A DNA stretch of 64,000 nucleotides from an uncultured Prevotella sp. (lineage in GTDB: Bacteria > Bacteroidota > Bacteroidia > Bacteroidales > Bacteroidaceae): positions 124,001 through 188,000 of the forward strand of contig NZ_CAMJOS010000001.1 of NCBI RefSeq assembly GCF_946407605.1, given 5' to 3'. How positions within the stretch are numbered: position 1 is the first letter of the stretch; each line of letters opens with the position of its first letter. Shown piece by piece: positions 34,680 to 43,364 of this stretch. The notes beneath the pieces were generated by a model that did not search any database, was not told the origin of the DNA, and worked only from the letters and a program-made list of their open reading frames with translations. The translations under genes and the position numbers were made by a program.

Positions 34680-35243
34680 ATGAAGATAGTCATCATTGAT
34701 AATTACGACTCATTTACATATAATCTGAGTCATCTGGTCAAGGAACTGGGAGCCGAAGTAACGGTATATCGCAACGACCAATTCGAACTGTCGCAGCTGG
34801 AGGAGTTCAGCAAGATTATCCTCTCGCCAGGTCCTGGCATTCCCTCTGAGGCTGGCCTGCTGCTCGATGTCATCAAGGCTTATGCTGGCAAGAAGCCCAT
34901 CCTGGGTGTGTGTTTAGGTCATCAGGCCATCGGTGAGGCCTTCGGCGGTAAACTGGAGAACCTGAGTGACGTGTTCCACGGGGTGGCTACGCCCTGTCAT
35001 CTCACAAGTGACGATGCACTCTTCTCTGGCATCTCAAAAGAATTTACCGTAGGGCGCTACCACTCGTGGGTGGTATCAAAACAGGACTTCCCCGACTGTC
35101 TTGAGATTACTGCCGAGAGCGACGAAGGACAGATCATGGCCCTGAAGCACAAGACGCTCAACGTTCGTGGCATTCAGTTCCACCCCGAGAGCGTGCTCAC
35201 CCCCGACGGCAAGAAGATGTTGCAGAACTGGATGTTTCTTTAA
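34680..35243 (+). CDS. trpG: Anthranilate synthase component II, glutamine amidotransferase
   Basis: A 187-residue class I amidotransferase. Begins MKIVIIDNYDSFTYNLSHLV; catalytic Cys in GVCLGHQAIGEAFGG, and the His-Glu pair in IQFHPESVLTPDG. It supplies ammonia to TrpE. Gap to trpE is 4 bases. The trpD gene is separate here and not fused. Confidence 0.96.
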   Translation: MKIVIIDNYDSFTYNLSHLVKELGAEVTVYRNDQFELSQLEEFSKIILSPGPGIPSEAGLLLDVIKAYAGKKPILGVCLGHQAIGEAFGGKLENLSDVFHGVATPCHLTSDDALFSGISKEFTVGRYHSWVVSKQDFPDCLEITAESDEGQIMALKHKTLNVRGIQFHPESVLTPDGKKMLQNWMFL

Positions 35244-35279
35244 AATTGAAAAATTGAAGAATTGAAAAATTGAAGAGAT
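35240..35279 (+). repeat. AAAATTGAAG-type tandem repeat before trpD
   Basis: AATTGAA words in five near copies (period 7-8) fill the whole trpG-trpD gap and end one base before the trpD ATG. Confidence 0.85.
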
Positions 35280-36290
35280 ATGGCACAAACAATGAAAGAC
35301 ATCCTGAACAGGATGCTGAACCACGAGGAGCTGTCTCGTGAAGAAATGAAGAATATTCTGATTGGCATTACTCAGAGCGAGTTTCCCACAGAACAAATCA
35401 CAGCGTTATTAACTGCCCTGCAGATGCGCGGCGTCACCGTTGACGAGCTCTTGGGCTTCCGCGATGGTATTCTGGAAACAGGCGTGCCTGCCATCTTGAA
35501 TGCTGACCGCTACATCGACGTGGTGGGTACTGGCGGCGACCGTAAGAACACCTTTAATATTTCTACCACCTCGTGCTTTGTCATCGCAGGTGCCGGCTAT
35601 AAGGTGGCCAAACACGGCAACTACGCTGCAACCTCTGTCTCTGGCGCATCGAACGTGATTCAGCACCACGGCATCAAGTTTACTGACGACATCGACAAAC
35701 TGAACCGTAGCCTCAACGAGGCTGGCATCGTCTATCTGCATGCCCAGCTCTTCGCCAAGGCCATGAAGTTCGTGGGTCCTATCCGCAAGGCGCTGCAGTT
35801 CCCTACCATCTTCAACCTGTTAGGTCCGCTGGTCAACCCCAGTCAGCCTCAATGTCAGTTGCTGGGTGTGGCTAACCTCGACCAGATGCGCCTCTACAGT
35901 CAGGTTTACCAGAAGATTGGTATCGACTATGGTATCGTAAACTCTATCGATGGCTACGACGAGATCTCGCTGACGGGCGACTTCAAGGTGACTACCAAGC
36001 AATACGAGCGCATCTTCAAGCCCAGCGACCTCGGCTTCGAGATTGCCAAACCCGAAGAGCTGGTGGGTGGTGCTACTGAGGAAGAGGCTGCACAGATCTT
36101 CGACAGCGTACTCGAGAATCGTGCCCTACCCGCTCAGAAGAACATCGTGCTGGCCAACGCTGCCTTCGGCATCCAGGTACTGGAGAAGGGCGAGAAGAGC
36201 ATTGAGGAATGCATCGCCATCGCACGCGAGAGTATCGACAGCGGCGCTGCCCTCCGCACCTTCAAGAAGTTCGTGGAACTCAATAGTTGA
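35280..36290 (+). CDS. trpD: Anthranilate phosphoribosyltransferase
   Basis: A 336-residue TrpD. The PRPP-binding GTGGDRKNTFNIST motif, KHGNYAATSVSGASNVI, and NLLGPLVNPSQPQCQLLGV are all present. It attaches PRPP to anthranilate. Length is normal. Start at 35280 right after the repeat. Confidence 0.96.
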   Translation: MAQTMKDILNRMLNHEELSREEMKNILIGITQSEFPTEQITALLTALQMRGVTVDELLGFRDGILETGVPAILNADRYIDVVGTGGDRKNTFNISTTSCFVIAGAGYKVAKHGNYAATSVSGASNVIQHHGIKFTDDIDKLNRSLNEAGIVYLHAQLFAKAMKFVGPIRKALQFPTIFNLLGPLVNPSQPQCQLLGVANLDQMRLYSQVYQKIGIDYGIVNSIDGYDEISLTGDFKVTTKQYERIFKPSDLGFEIAKPEELVGGATEEEAAQIFDSVLENRALPAQKNIVLANAAFGIQVLEKGEKSIEECIAIARESIDSGAALRTFKKFVELNS

Positions 36291-36291
36291 T

Positions 36292-36336
36292 TCGTAATAA
36301 CGTAATAACGGTATAACGAAATAACGTATTAACGAA
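36292..36336 (+). repeat. AATAACG tandem repeat before trpC
   Basis: The word (G)TAATAACG/ATAACG recurs six times over 45 bases, filling the trpD-trpC gap up to 4 bases before the trpC ATG. Confidence 0.85.
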
Positions 36337-36340
36337 GATT

Positions 36341-37078
36341 ATGCAAGATATTCTAAAAGAGATCGTTGCTCACAAGCATCTGGAACTGGAGCAGCTTTGC
36401 GCCAAGAAAGCTTCTCTGCGTGAGGCATTGCTCCAGAGCGAGACTGGCATCATCGCTGAGTTTAAGCGAAAGTCACCGTCGAAGGGGTGGATCAAGGAGG
36501 ATGGACGAGCCGACATCATCCCACTGAGTTACCAGCAGAATGGTGCTGCTGCTATCAGCATCCTCACCGATGAGCATTACTTCGGTGGGCACGACGATTT
36601 CATTCGCATGGCTCGTCAGTCGGGAGTAACGATACCCATCCTCTACAAGAACTTCGTCATCGATGAGTTTCAGCTCTACGAAGCGGCTCTCTGCGGTGCC
36701 TCTGCCGTACTGCTTATCGCAGCATGCTTAACGAAAGCCCAATGTAAGAGTCTCTTGACTAAAGCCCATGAGCTTGGTTTGGAGGTGTTGCTCGAGATGC
36801 ACTCTGAGGCCGAGTTGGAATATGCGGAACTGGGACCAGACCTCTGCGGCATTAACAACCGCAACCTCGGCTCCTTCGTGACAAATGTCGAGAACTCGTT
36901 CCGTCTGGCCGAGCTACTGCCTAAGGACGCCGTAAAAGTGAGCGAGAGCGGTATATCAAATCCTGACACAGTAAGCAAACTGCGTGAGGCTGGTTTCCGC
37001 GGCTTTCTCATCGGTGAGAACTTTATGAAGACTGCCGACCCAGGCCAGGCTCTTAACGAATTCATTTCGAAGCTATGA
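36341..37078 (+). CDS. trpC: Indole-3-glycerol phosphate synthase
   Basis: A 245-residue TIM barrel. IIAEFKRKSPSKGWI with the catalytic Glu-Lys pair at about 38-47, FGGHDDFIRMAR, PILYKNFVIDEFQ, and the C-terminal AVKVSESGISNP are conserved. It closes the indole ring of IGP. It is not fused to TrpF, which follows with a 4-base overlap. Confidence 0.95.
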   Translation: MQDILKEIVAHKHLELEQLCAKKASLREALLQSETGIIAEFKRKSPSKGWIKEDGRADIIPLSYQQNGAAAISILTDEHYFGGHDDFIRMARQSGVTIPILYKNFVIDEFQLYEAALCGASAVLLIAACLTKAQCKSLLTKAHELGLEVLLEMHSEAELEYAELGPDLCGINNRNLGSFVTNVENSFRLAELLPKDAVKVSESGISNPDTVSKLREAGFRGFLIGENFMKTADPGQALNEFISKL

Positions 37079-37677
37079 TGATTAAGGTCTGTGGCATGCG
37101 TGATGCGGAGAACATCCGTGAGGTGGAAGCAATGGGTATCGACCTGATGGGATTTATCTTCTGGCCGAAGTCGAGTCGATATGTCAGCGAGCGTCCAGCC
37201 TATCTGCCTACAAAATGCAAGCGCGTGGGGGTATTTGTCGATGAGGATATCGAAAAGGTAAGACATATTGCCGATGACTATGCCCTCGACTATATCCAGC
37301 TTCATGGCCACGAGTCGCCCGAATATTGCGTTCTGTTAAAAGGCCACAAGCTCATCAAAGCCTTTAACATCGCCACCAAGGAGGATTTAGAGGCTACCAA
37401 GCCCTACGAAGGCCTCGTCGACTACTTCCTTTTCGACACGAAAGGCAAGTCCGTAGGCGGCAATGGCGAGAAGTTCGACTGGACGGTCCTTGAAGCCTAT
37501 CAGGGCAACACGCCATTCCTGCTTAGTGGCGGCATTGGTCCTGATGATGCAGAACGTGTAAAAGCCATTAATCACCCTAAGTGCATCGGCATCGACCTGA
37601 ACTCACGTTTCGAAACAGCCCCTGCGATTAAAGATGTCAATAAACTCAAAGAATTCATTAAAACAGTAAGGATATGA
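37075..37677 (+). CDS. trpF: Phosphoribosylanthranilate isomerase
   Basis: A 200-residue Trp[13 protein letters not shown] with the catalytic Cys near residue 6, [24 protein letters not shown], and the final [10 protein letters not shown]. The ATG (37075) overlaps the trpC stop by 4 bases; a second ATG lies three bases later. Length normal. Confidence 0.95.
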   Translation: MMIKVCGMRDAENIREVEAMGIDLMGFIFWPKSSRYVSERPAYLPTKCKRVGVFVDEDIEKVRHIADDYALDYIQLHGHESPEYCVLLKGHKLIKAFNIATKEDLEATKPYEGLVDYFLFDTKGKSVGGNGEKFDWTVLEAYQGNTPFLLSGGIGPDDAERVKAINHPKCIGIDLNSRFETAPAIKDVNKLKEFIKTVRI

Positions 37678-38447
37678 ACAAGATTAATAAGCTCTTTGCC
37701 AACCGAGGCGACAAGAAATTCCTTTCGCTCTACTTCTGTGCTGGTTGTCCAACACTTGAGAGTACAGGCGACGTGATTCTGACAATGCAGAAAAGAGGCA
37801 TCGACTTCATTGAGGTCGGCATTCCCTTCAGCGACCCCCTGGCCGACGGTCCCGTTATTCAGAGCGCTGCCACCAAAGCCCTTAAGAACGGCATGAACCT
37901 GAAGACACTCTTCGCCCAGCTGAAGACCATCAAGGATCAGGTGGAGATTCCACTTATTATGATGGGTTATCTGAACCCTATTCTGCACTACGGCATCGAG
38001 GCGTTCTGCCAGTCGTGCGTAGAGAGCGGTGTGAGCGGTGCCATCATCCCTGACCTGCCTTTCAAGGACTATCAGGAGGTGGTAAAACCCATTGCCGACA
38101 AGTACGACCTGCGTATCATCATGCTCATCACTCCTGAGACCAGCGAGGAACGCATCCGCTTTATCGACGATAATACCGATGGCTTTATCTATATGGTATC
38201 GAGTGCCGCCATCACTGGTGCCCAGAAATCGTTCGATGATGCCAAACAGGAATATTTCCGTCGTATCAACGCCATGAACCTGCGCAACCCCCGCATGATT
38301 GGCTTCGGCATCAGCAACCGTCAGACACTCGAGGCTGCCCAGCAGAATGCAGCAGGAGCCATTATCGGCTCAAAGTTTGTCACCCTGCTCAACGAGAGCA
38401 AGGATGCCGACGAGGCCCTCGACAAGTTGTTCGAGGCATTGGCATAA
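37674..38447 (+). CDS. trpA: Tryptophan synthase alpha chain
   Basis: A 257-residue Trp[20 protein letters not shown] with the catalytic Glu, [15 protein letters not shown] with the catalytic Asp, and [16 protein letters not shown]. It releases indole to TrpB. It overlaps trpF by 4 bases. A very strong terminator follows. Confidence 0.96.
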   Translation: MNKINKLFANRGDKKFLSLYFCAGCPTLESTGDVILTMQKRGIDFIEVGIPFSDPLADGPVIQSAATKALKNGMNLKTLFAQLKTIKDQVEIPLIMMGYLNPILHYGIEAFCQSCVESGVSGAIIPDLPFKDYQEVVKPIADKYDLRIIMLITPETSEERIRFIDDNTDGFIYMVSSAAITGAQKSFDDAKQEYFRRINAMNLRNPRMIGFGISNRQTLEAAQQNAAGAIIGSKFVTLLNESKDADEALDKLFEALA

Positions 38448-38461
38448 ACACTTGAATAAAC

Positions 38462-38503
38462 AAAGACCGCAAGTCTCTCAAACGGGAAACTTGCGGTCTT
38501 TTT
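38462..38503. terminator. Shared bidirectional terminator of trpA and tRNA-Val
   Basis: AAAGACCGCAAGT (38462-38474) pairs with ACTTGCGGTCTTT (38489-38501), 13 bp without mismatch, with a T tract to 38503 on the plus strand and TTTG-type tail on the minus strand. It lies 14 bases after trpA and one base from the tRNA 3' end. Confidence 0.88.
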
Positions 38504-38504
38504 G

Positions 38505-38578
38505 TGTCGACACTTGGATTCGAACCAAGGACCCCCACCATGTCAAGGTGATACTCTAACCAACTGAGCTATGCCGAC
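38505..38578 (-). tRNA. tRNA-Val (anticodon GAC)
   Basis: A 74-base cloverleaf on the minus strand. The acceptor arm GTCGGCA/TGTCGAC pairs over 7 bp with one G-U; D arm GCTC/GAGT; anticodon stem TCACC/GGTGG with loop TTGACAT, anticodon GAC; T arm CTTGG TTCGAAT CCAAG; discriminator A. The CCA end is not encoded. It reads GUC/GUU valine codons. The tRNA sits between trpA and the AAA/DUF4435 pair with no integrase in view. Confidence 0.95.
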
Positions 38579-38596
38579 TTTTGCGATAAGCGGATG

Positions 38597-38604
38597 CAAA
38601 GGTA
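38597..38604 (-). promoter_or_regulatory. -7 box of the tRNA-Val gene
   Basis: TACCTTTG on the minus strand, 19 bases before the tRNA 5' end. The region where the -33 box should be is taken up by an AATTGAG repeat. Confidence 0.6.
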
Positions 38605-38610
38605 CGCATT

Positions 38611-38641
38611 TTAATTGAGAATTGAGAATCGAGAATTGAGA
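38611..38641 (-). repeat. AATTGAG tandem repeat upstream of tRNA-Val
   Basis: Plus-strand words AATTGAG, AATTGAG, AATCGAG, AATTGAG in a row (four copies, 7 bp). The only repeat of this family here that is not beside a start codon. Confidence 0.8.
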
Positions 38642-38721
38642 TTTTTGACAGCAACGGCGTTATTTAACATTTGTTTTATAAAAATACTGGCCACGATGCT
38701 TCACTATTCAGAAAAATGTTG

Positions 38722-38729
38722 TATATTTG
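38722..38729 (+). promoter_or_regulatory. Probable -7 box of the AAA ATPase/DUF4435 pair
   Basis: TATATTTG, 25 bases before the start at 38755; the -33 element is not clear. Confidence 0.5.
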
Positions 38730-38754
38730 CGACATGATTAAAAACCTATAGAAT

Positions 38755-39561
38755 ATGCAGAAATATGCTGACTATATCCAAAAGATAGAGATTGACTCGC
38801 TGTGGAGCGGCAAGAAGCACATTGTGTGGGAGCTGGACCCTCATGTAAATATTCTGAGCGGCATCAACGGCGTGGGTAAGAGTACCATATTAAATAAGGT
38901 GGTGAAGAGCGTCAACACCAATGGTGACATTCTGAACCATCTGTTGAAGGGCGTTCATGTGACAGCCTCGCCAGCCGATGCCACCCATGTGCGTTTCGAC
39001 CTGATACGTTCGCTCGACTCGCCTGTGCTCGACCTTGACACGATGGCGCATGTTGACTCGCGCATCTCGTCAGCCCTTGACTTCCAGCTCTATCACTTGC
39101 AGCGAAAATACCTGGATTATCAGGTAAACATCGGGAACCGTATCATTGAGCAGTTGCAGCAGGGACATGCTGATGCTGCGCAGGAGCTGTCGCAGAAGAA
39201 GATGCGCTTTCAGGATATGGTGGACGAGCTGTTTACTGAAACTGGCAAACAGATTATCCGCACAGAGAATGAGATTCGCTTTACACAAATTGGCGAGATC
39301 TTGATGCCTTATCAGTTGTCAAGCGGTGAAAAGCAGATGCTGGCCATCCTGCTCACCGTACTTGTAGAAGATAATCTGCCCTATGTGCTCTTCATGGACG
39401 AGCCGGAGGTGAGCCTACATGTGGAATGGCAGAAACGCCTCATCGACCTGATACTGGAGTTGAATCCTAACGTTCAGATTATCCTAACCACCCATAGTCC
39501 TGCTGTTGTCATGAACGGTTGGGTGGACTGCGTAACGGAAGTGTCGGATATCACCGTGTGA
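38755..39561 (+). CDS. AAA (ABC-like) ATPase, candidate PARIS AriA-like protein
   Basis: A 268-residue SMC/ABC-class ATPase. Walker A GINGVGKST (36-44), a helical region (about 110-180, HLQRKYLDYQVNIGNRIIEQL), the signature LSSGEKQ (188-194), Walker B VLFMDEPEVSLH (211-222, Asp215-Glu216) and the switch His in TTHSPAV (247). The last codon is followed two bases later by a DUF4435 protein. An AAA ATPase paired with a DUF4435 protein is the layout of PARIS, where the ATPase (AriA) holds the nuclease (AriB) inactive until a phage anti-restriction protein is sensed. This copy is short and lacks a clearly extended coil, so it may be a compact variant or an unrelated AAA/DUF4435 pair. Function inferred from layout. 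Confidence 0.75.
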   Translation: MQKYADYIQKIEIDSLWSGKKHIVWELDPHVNILSGINGVGKSTILNKVVKSVNTNGDILNHLLKGVHVTASPADATHVRFDLIRSLDSPVLDLDTMAHVDSRISSALDFQLYHLQRKYLDYQVNIGNRIIEQLQQGHADAAQELSQKKMRFQDMVDELFTETGKQIIRTENEIRFTQIGEILMPYQLSSGEKQMLAILLTVLVEDNLPYVLFMDEPEVSLHVEWQKRLIDLILELNPNVQIILTTHSPAVVMNGWVDCVTEVSDITV

Positions 39562-39563
39562 TT

Positions 39564-40586
39564 ATGCCCAGCAGACTAAGGGACAACATAGACAGTCGTT
39601 ACTTCGAAGCGGCCAATGCGCTGAGGGGTAAAAAATCGCGACGCAGGATTGTGGCCTACGTTGAAAGTTACGATGATATCTATTTCTGGCGCACCGTTCT
39701 CAGCCGTTTCGAGAACAATAATCGCTATTTCGAGGTGATGCTGCCTTCGAAAGGAAACCTGACTCGTGGTAAGAAGTCGGTGCTCATGAACTTTGTGGGA
39801 GAACATGTTGGACCTGATATGATTGCCTGTGTTGATGCCGACTACGACTACCTGTTGCAAGGCGTCACAGAGCAATCGCGCAGAGTATTGGAAAGCCCTT
39901 ATGTGTTTCACACCTATGTCTATGCCATCGAGAATTTCCAGTGTTATGTCCCTTCTTTGCATGATGTCTGTGTGGCAGTAACGCTCAACGACCACCGCAT
40001 CTTCGACTTTCAAGAGTATTTCCGACTGTACAGCGAATCATGTTTCCCCCTGTTTGTATGGTCGGTTTGGGCATACCGCACAGGACATCACGGCCGGTTC
40101 TCGCTCACCGATTTTAATCGCGTTACTGATCCTGGCGGTTTCACCATACAAGCCCCAGAGGCATCCATCAACCATCTACGCCGCAAGGTGAGAACCAAGA
40201 TAAACGAGTTGCAGCATCAGTTTCCCGACAATAAAGAAGCGTATCTGAAAACCAAATCAGATATCCTTTCGCTGGGTGTCACCCCTCAGACCACCTATCT
40301 CTATATGCAAGGGCATCATCTCTTTGATACTGTTGTAGCACCCATCCTGACGAAAATCTGTAACCAGTTGCGACAAGAACGTCAGAACGAGATTTATTTC
40401 GCTCAGGCACATCGCACCCAGAAACAAAACGAGATGTCGTGCTATGAGAATTCATTGCAGGACATTAAGGTGATGTTGAAAAAGAATACAGGTTACCTAC
40501 AGTCGGAGCGTTTCTTGCAGTTACAGAAAGACGTGGAACAATACCTGAATACCTGCACTAATTCTCCTTCCAGAACGAACGAGTAA
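39564..40586 (+). CDS. DUF4435 protein with TOPRIM-like residues, candidate AriB-like effector
   Basis: A 340-residue protein starting MPSRLRDNIDSRYFEAANALRG; the open frame upstream (15 codons) overlaps the ATPase, so the ATG at 39564 is chosen. It has TOPRIM-type acidic positions: Glu34 in VAYVESYDDIYFW and the DxDxD run Asp91/93/95 in ACVDADYDYLL, as expected for DUF4435. The rest is helical (QHQFPDNKEAYLKTKSDILSLG) with no second domain recognised. In PARIS the DUF4435 TOPRIM protein is the toxic nuclease. The gene ends in a 29-base convergent overlap with trkH, so its 3' end is inside trkH. Either PARIS-like defence or an unknown housekeeping role. Confidence 0.75.
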   Translation: MPSRLRDNIDSRYFEAANALRGKKSRRRIVAYVESYDDIYFWRTVLSRFENNNRYFEVMLPSKGNLTRGKKSVLMNFVGEHVGPDMIACVDADYDYLLQGVTEQSRRVLESPYVFHTYVYAIENFQCYVPSLHDVCVAVTLNDHRIFDFQEYFRLYSESCFPLFVWSVWAYRTGHHGRFSLTDFNRVTDPGGFTIQAPEASINHLRRKVRTKINELQHQFPDNKEAYLKTKSDILSLGVTPQTTYLYMQGHHLFDTVVAPILTKICNQLRQERQNEIYFAQAHRTQKQNEMSCYENSLQDIKVMLKKNTGYLQSERFLQLQKDVEQYLNTCTNSPSRTNE

Positions 40587-42012
40587 AGAGTACCAACACC
40601 GTAATAATCTCGAGACGGCCTACCAACATCAAAAACGAGCAGAGCCACTTGATGCCATCAGACAAGTCTGCCCACGACATCTGTGGTCCGATGTTGGTAT
40701 CGAGACCTGCTCCCACATTACTGATAAGGCTTAATGAGATGGTGGCAGCATTCGTGATATCGACACCTGAGACTACCATAATAATCGTGGTGATAAACAA
40801 GGTGAGAACATAGATGGTGAAGAAGGCCAGCAAAGTCACCAGTCGTCCCTGCGGAATGCTCTGTCCGCTCATCTTCACAGGCAGCACAGCATTAGGATGA
40901 AGGATATGACGGAACTCATTACGCAGCACCTTCAGTAGCATCAGTACGCGAATACTCTTGAAACCACCAGTGGTAGAACCAGCACAGGCTCCCATAAACA
41001 TCAGAACGCCCAGAATAGCCCAGGTGATGTGGGGCCAGGTACCTGCATCCATATTGCTGAGACCAGTGGTAGTAATGAATGATACCACCTGGAACAAAGC
41101 CGAACGGAAGGCCAGTTCGAAGTCATAGTCCATGCGAGTAAGCAGCAAATACATAATCCACACGGTAGCCAGTGCAATGGTGATAATATATATCTTGAAC
41201 TCAGAATTACGGAACAGCAAACTATACTTGAACTTAAAGATGCTCATATAGAGCAACGTAAAGTTGATACCTGCCAGGAACTGAAACAGAATGGCCAGAT
41301 ATTCGATAAGCGGTGAGGCGAGGAAGATGGTACCATTGTGAATGGAGAAACCACCCGTGGCTGTTGTCGACATAGAATAGTTGGTGGCTTCAAACCACTC
41401 CATTCCTGCCAACCAGAACGACAAACCGCAGGCAATGGTCAGCAGCATATAGATGCTCCATATCCATTTGGCTGTTGTCGACAAACGAGGATGCATCTTA
41501 GAGCGCATCGGTCCGGTGGCCTCTGCAGCAAACACCTTCACACTTCCGCCTACCAACTGCGGCAGCAGGGCTACGGTAAAGAACACGATTCCCAAACCGC
41601 CTATCCACTGCATCAGCGAGCGCCAGAACAGCAGACCGTGGGGCAGCGACTCTACATCATCGATGACAGTAGCGCCTGTCGTGGTGAAACCCGACATTGT
41701 CTCAAAGTAGGCATCGGTAATGCTGGAAACAGATCCATGAATCAGGAAGGGGAACATGCCAAAAAACGAGAATATCACCCAAGAAGCCGCCACCACCACA
41801 TAGGCATCGCGACGACTCAATGAGTTCTTGGCTTCATGTCCGAAGAACAAGAAGATAAAGGCACCACCGAAGGTCAGCAGGGTCGAAACAATAAAAGCCA
41901 TCACGTCATCCTCATGGAACGAGAAAGCCATTGCCAGACACACTCCCATGAAGAACGACTCGATGAAGAGCAGCGACCCGATAATCTTCGATATGATGCG
42001 GAAGTTTACCAT
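40558..42012 (-). CDS. trkH: Trk-type potassium uptake protein TrkH
   Basis: A 484-residue membrane protein with many hydrophobic helices and the filter-like segments of the TrkH family (for example FTTTGATVIDDVE, STTATGGFSIHNG, ITTTGLSNMDAG, LISNVGAGLDTNIGP; the four P-loop glycines are recognisable). It is the K+ channel-like subunit that works with TrkA. It starts seven bases inside the end of trkA on the minus strand, so trkA-trkH are coupled, and its stop region overlaps the DUF4435 gene by 29 bases. Confidence 0.95.
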   Translation of the reverse strand: MVNFRIISKIIGSLLFIESFFMGVCLAMAFSFHEDDVMAFIVSTLLTFGGAFIFLFFGHEAKNSLSRRDAYVVVAASWVIFSFFGMFPFLIHGSVSSITDAYFETMSGFTTTGATVIDDVESLPHGLLFWRSLMQWIGGLGIVFFTVALLPQLVGGSVKVFAAEATGPMRSKMHPRLSTTAKWIWSIYMLLTIACGLSFWLAGMEWFEATNYSMSTTATGGFSIHNGTIFLASPLIEYLAILFQFLAGINFTLLYMSIFKFKYSLLFRNSEFKIYIITIALATVWIMYLLLTRMDYDFELAFRSALFQVVSFITTTGLSNMDAGTWPHITWAILGVLMFMGACAGSTTGGFKSIRVLMLLKVLRNEFRHILHPNAVLPVKMSGQSIPQGRLVTLLAFFTIYVLTLFITTIIMVVSGVDITNAATISLSLISNVGAGLDTNIGPQMSWADLSDGIKWLCSFLMLVGRLEIITVLVLFTRSFWKEN

Positions 42013-43364
42013 AAGAAGGATTTCTTGAAGTATTTCTCAGCTTCCTCCAGATGATGCTTATGACAGAACACCATCACAGAGTCGCCTGCCAGTATCTGGG
42101 TGTTACCATTAACCAGGATACCCTTACCGTCACGAACCAGTCCACCAATGGTAATGCCGAAGCGAAGTCCTAAGTCCTTCACGGGTTTCTTCGTCACCTT
42201 CGAGCCCTCGGCAGCCACAAACTCCGCCACATCAGCATCCACCATCATCAGCGAACGTAGGTTGCGCACATCAGCCTTCAGCATCATCTGGAAGATATGA
42301 CTGGCAGCCACCGTCTTTTTATTGATAACAGTACCAATGTCCAGACTGTCGGCCATAGGCACATAATCCAGGTTCTCTACCATAGCCACCGTCTTGCGGA
42401 CTCCCAGCTTCTTGGCTGTCAGACAAGCCAGAATATTGGTTTCAGCATTACCTGTCAGAGCTACGAAAGCCTGTGTGTGTTTGATGCCTTCCTCATTAAG
42501 CAGGCCCAAGTCACGTCCATCACCATGAATCACCATCGCATCCGTCTCGGTGAGCAACTGGTTCAGGCGCTCACAGCGGTCGGCATTGATCTCTATAATC
42601 TTGGTGTTCATATAATCGGGCATCGTCAGCGCAGCTCTTACTGCCGTCTTTCCGCCACCCATGATAATAACGTTGTGCACATCCTCATAGTGTTCTTTGC
42701 CCACAATCTTGCGGATATATGGAATATATTCGCTGGTAGTCATGAAATAGGCCAAGTCGTGAAGATACAACTCGTCCATACCACCAGGGATGATGGTTTC
42801 CCTGCCACGTTTGATGGCAACGACTATATAGGGATCCTCAGGACCGCAGAGGTCTTTCAGTGGCTGGTTCAGAATCTCGCAGCCTTCGCGCAGCTTGATA
42901 CCTAACAGCACAAGGGCTCCATCATGCACATCCCAACGCTGACGAACCCACGACAGCTTCAATCCATTGATGATATCAGTTGCTGCCAGCACCTCGGGAT
43001 AAACCAGCGAGTCGATGCCCAGATCGTGGAAGAAGGGCAGGTTCTGGGGCGACAGATACTCGTAGTTGTCAATGCGTGCTACAGTTTTCTTTGCTCCCAA
43101 CGCATGAGCTAGCGTACAGGCTGTGATGTTACGACTCTCGTAACGGGTCACACCAACAAACAGGTCGGCGCTGCCCACACCTGCGTCCTTCAACGCTTTA
43201 ATGCTGGTAGGCGACGCATTGAGAGCCATGATGTCGTAGTTGGAGTCTATGCCCGCCAACCGTTCCTCGTCATCATCAATCAACACACAGTCGTGATGCT
43301 CTGTCGACAGTAGTTTTGACAAGTGTTTTCCTACGGCTCCTGCGCCCGCAATCACAATCTTCAT
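42006..43364 (-). CDS. trkA: Trk system potassium uptake protein TrkA
   Basis: A 452-residue cytoplasmic regulator with two RCK repeats: NAD-binding [13 protein letters not shown] (about 7-19) and a second glycine-rich motif [13 protein letters not shown] (about 235-247). Each half ends in a TrkA_C-like domain ([19 protein letters not shown] in the second). It gates TrkH according to NADH/NAD+ and ATP. Its start overlaps dxs by 4 bases, giving the operon dxs-trkA-trkH. Confidence 0.95.
   Translation of the reverse strand: MKIVIAGAGAVGKHLSKLLSTEHHDCVLIDDDEERLAGIDSNYDIMALNASPTSIKALKDAGVGSADLFVGVTRYESRNITACTLAHALGAKKTVARIDNYEYLSPQNLPFFHDLGIDSLVYPEVLAATDIINGLKLSWVRQRWDVHDGALVLLGIKLREGCEILNQPLKDLCGPEDPYIVVAIKRGRETIIPGGMDELYLHDLAYFMTTSEYIPYIRKIVGKEHYEDVHNVIIMGGGKTAVRAALTMPDYMNTKIIEINADRCERLNQLLTETDAMVIHGDGRDLGLLNEEGIKHTQAFVALTGNAETNILACLTAKKLGVRKTVAMVENLDYVPMADSLDIGTVINKKTVAASHIFQMMLKADVRNLRSLMMVDADVAEFVAAEGSKVTKKPVKDLGLRFGITIGGLVRDGKGILVNGNTQILAGDSVMVFCHKHHLEEAEKYFKKSFLW

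Noticed and set aside
38505..38754. An attachment site and genomic island at the tRNA-Val gene
   Set aside because: No integrase and no second copy of the tRNA 3' end is seen within the window; the pair of genes beyond it is too small to call an island.
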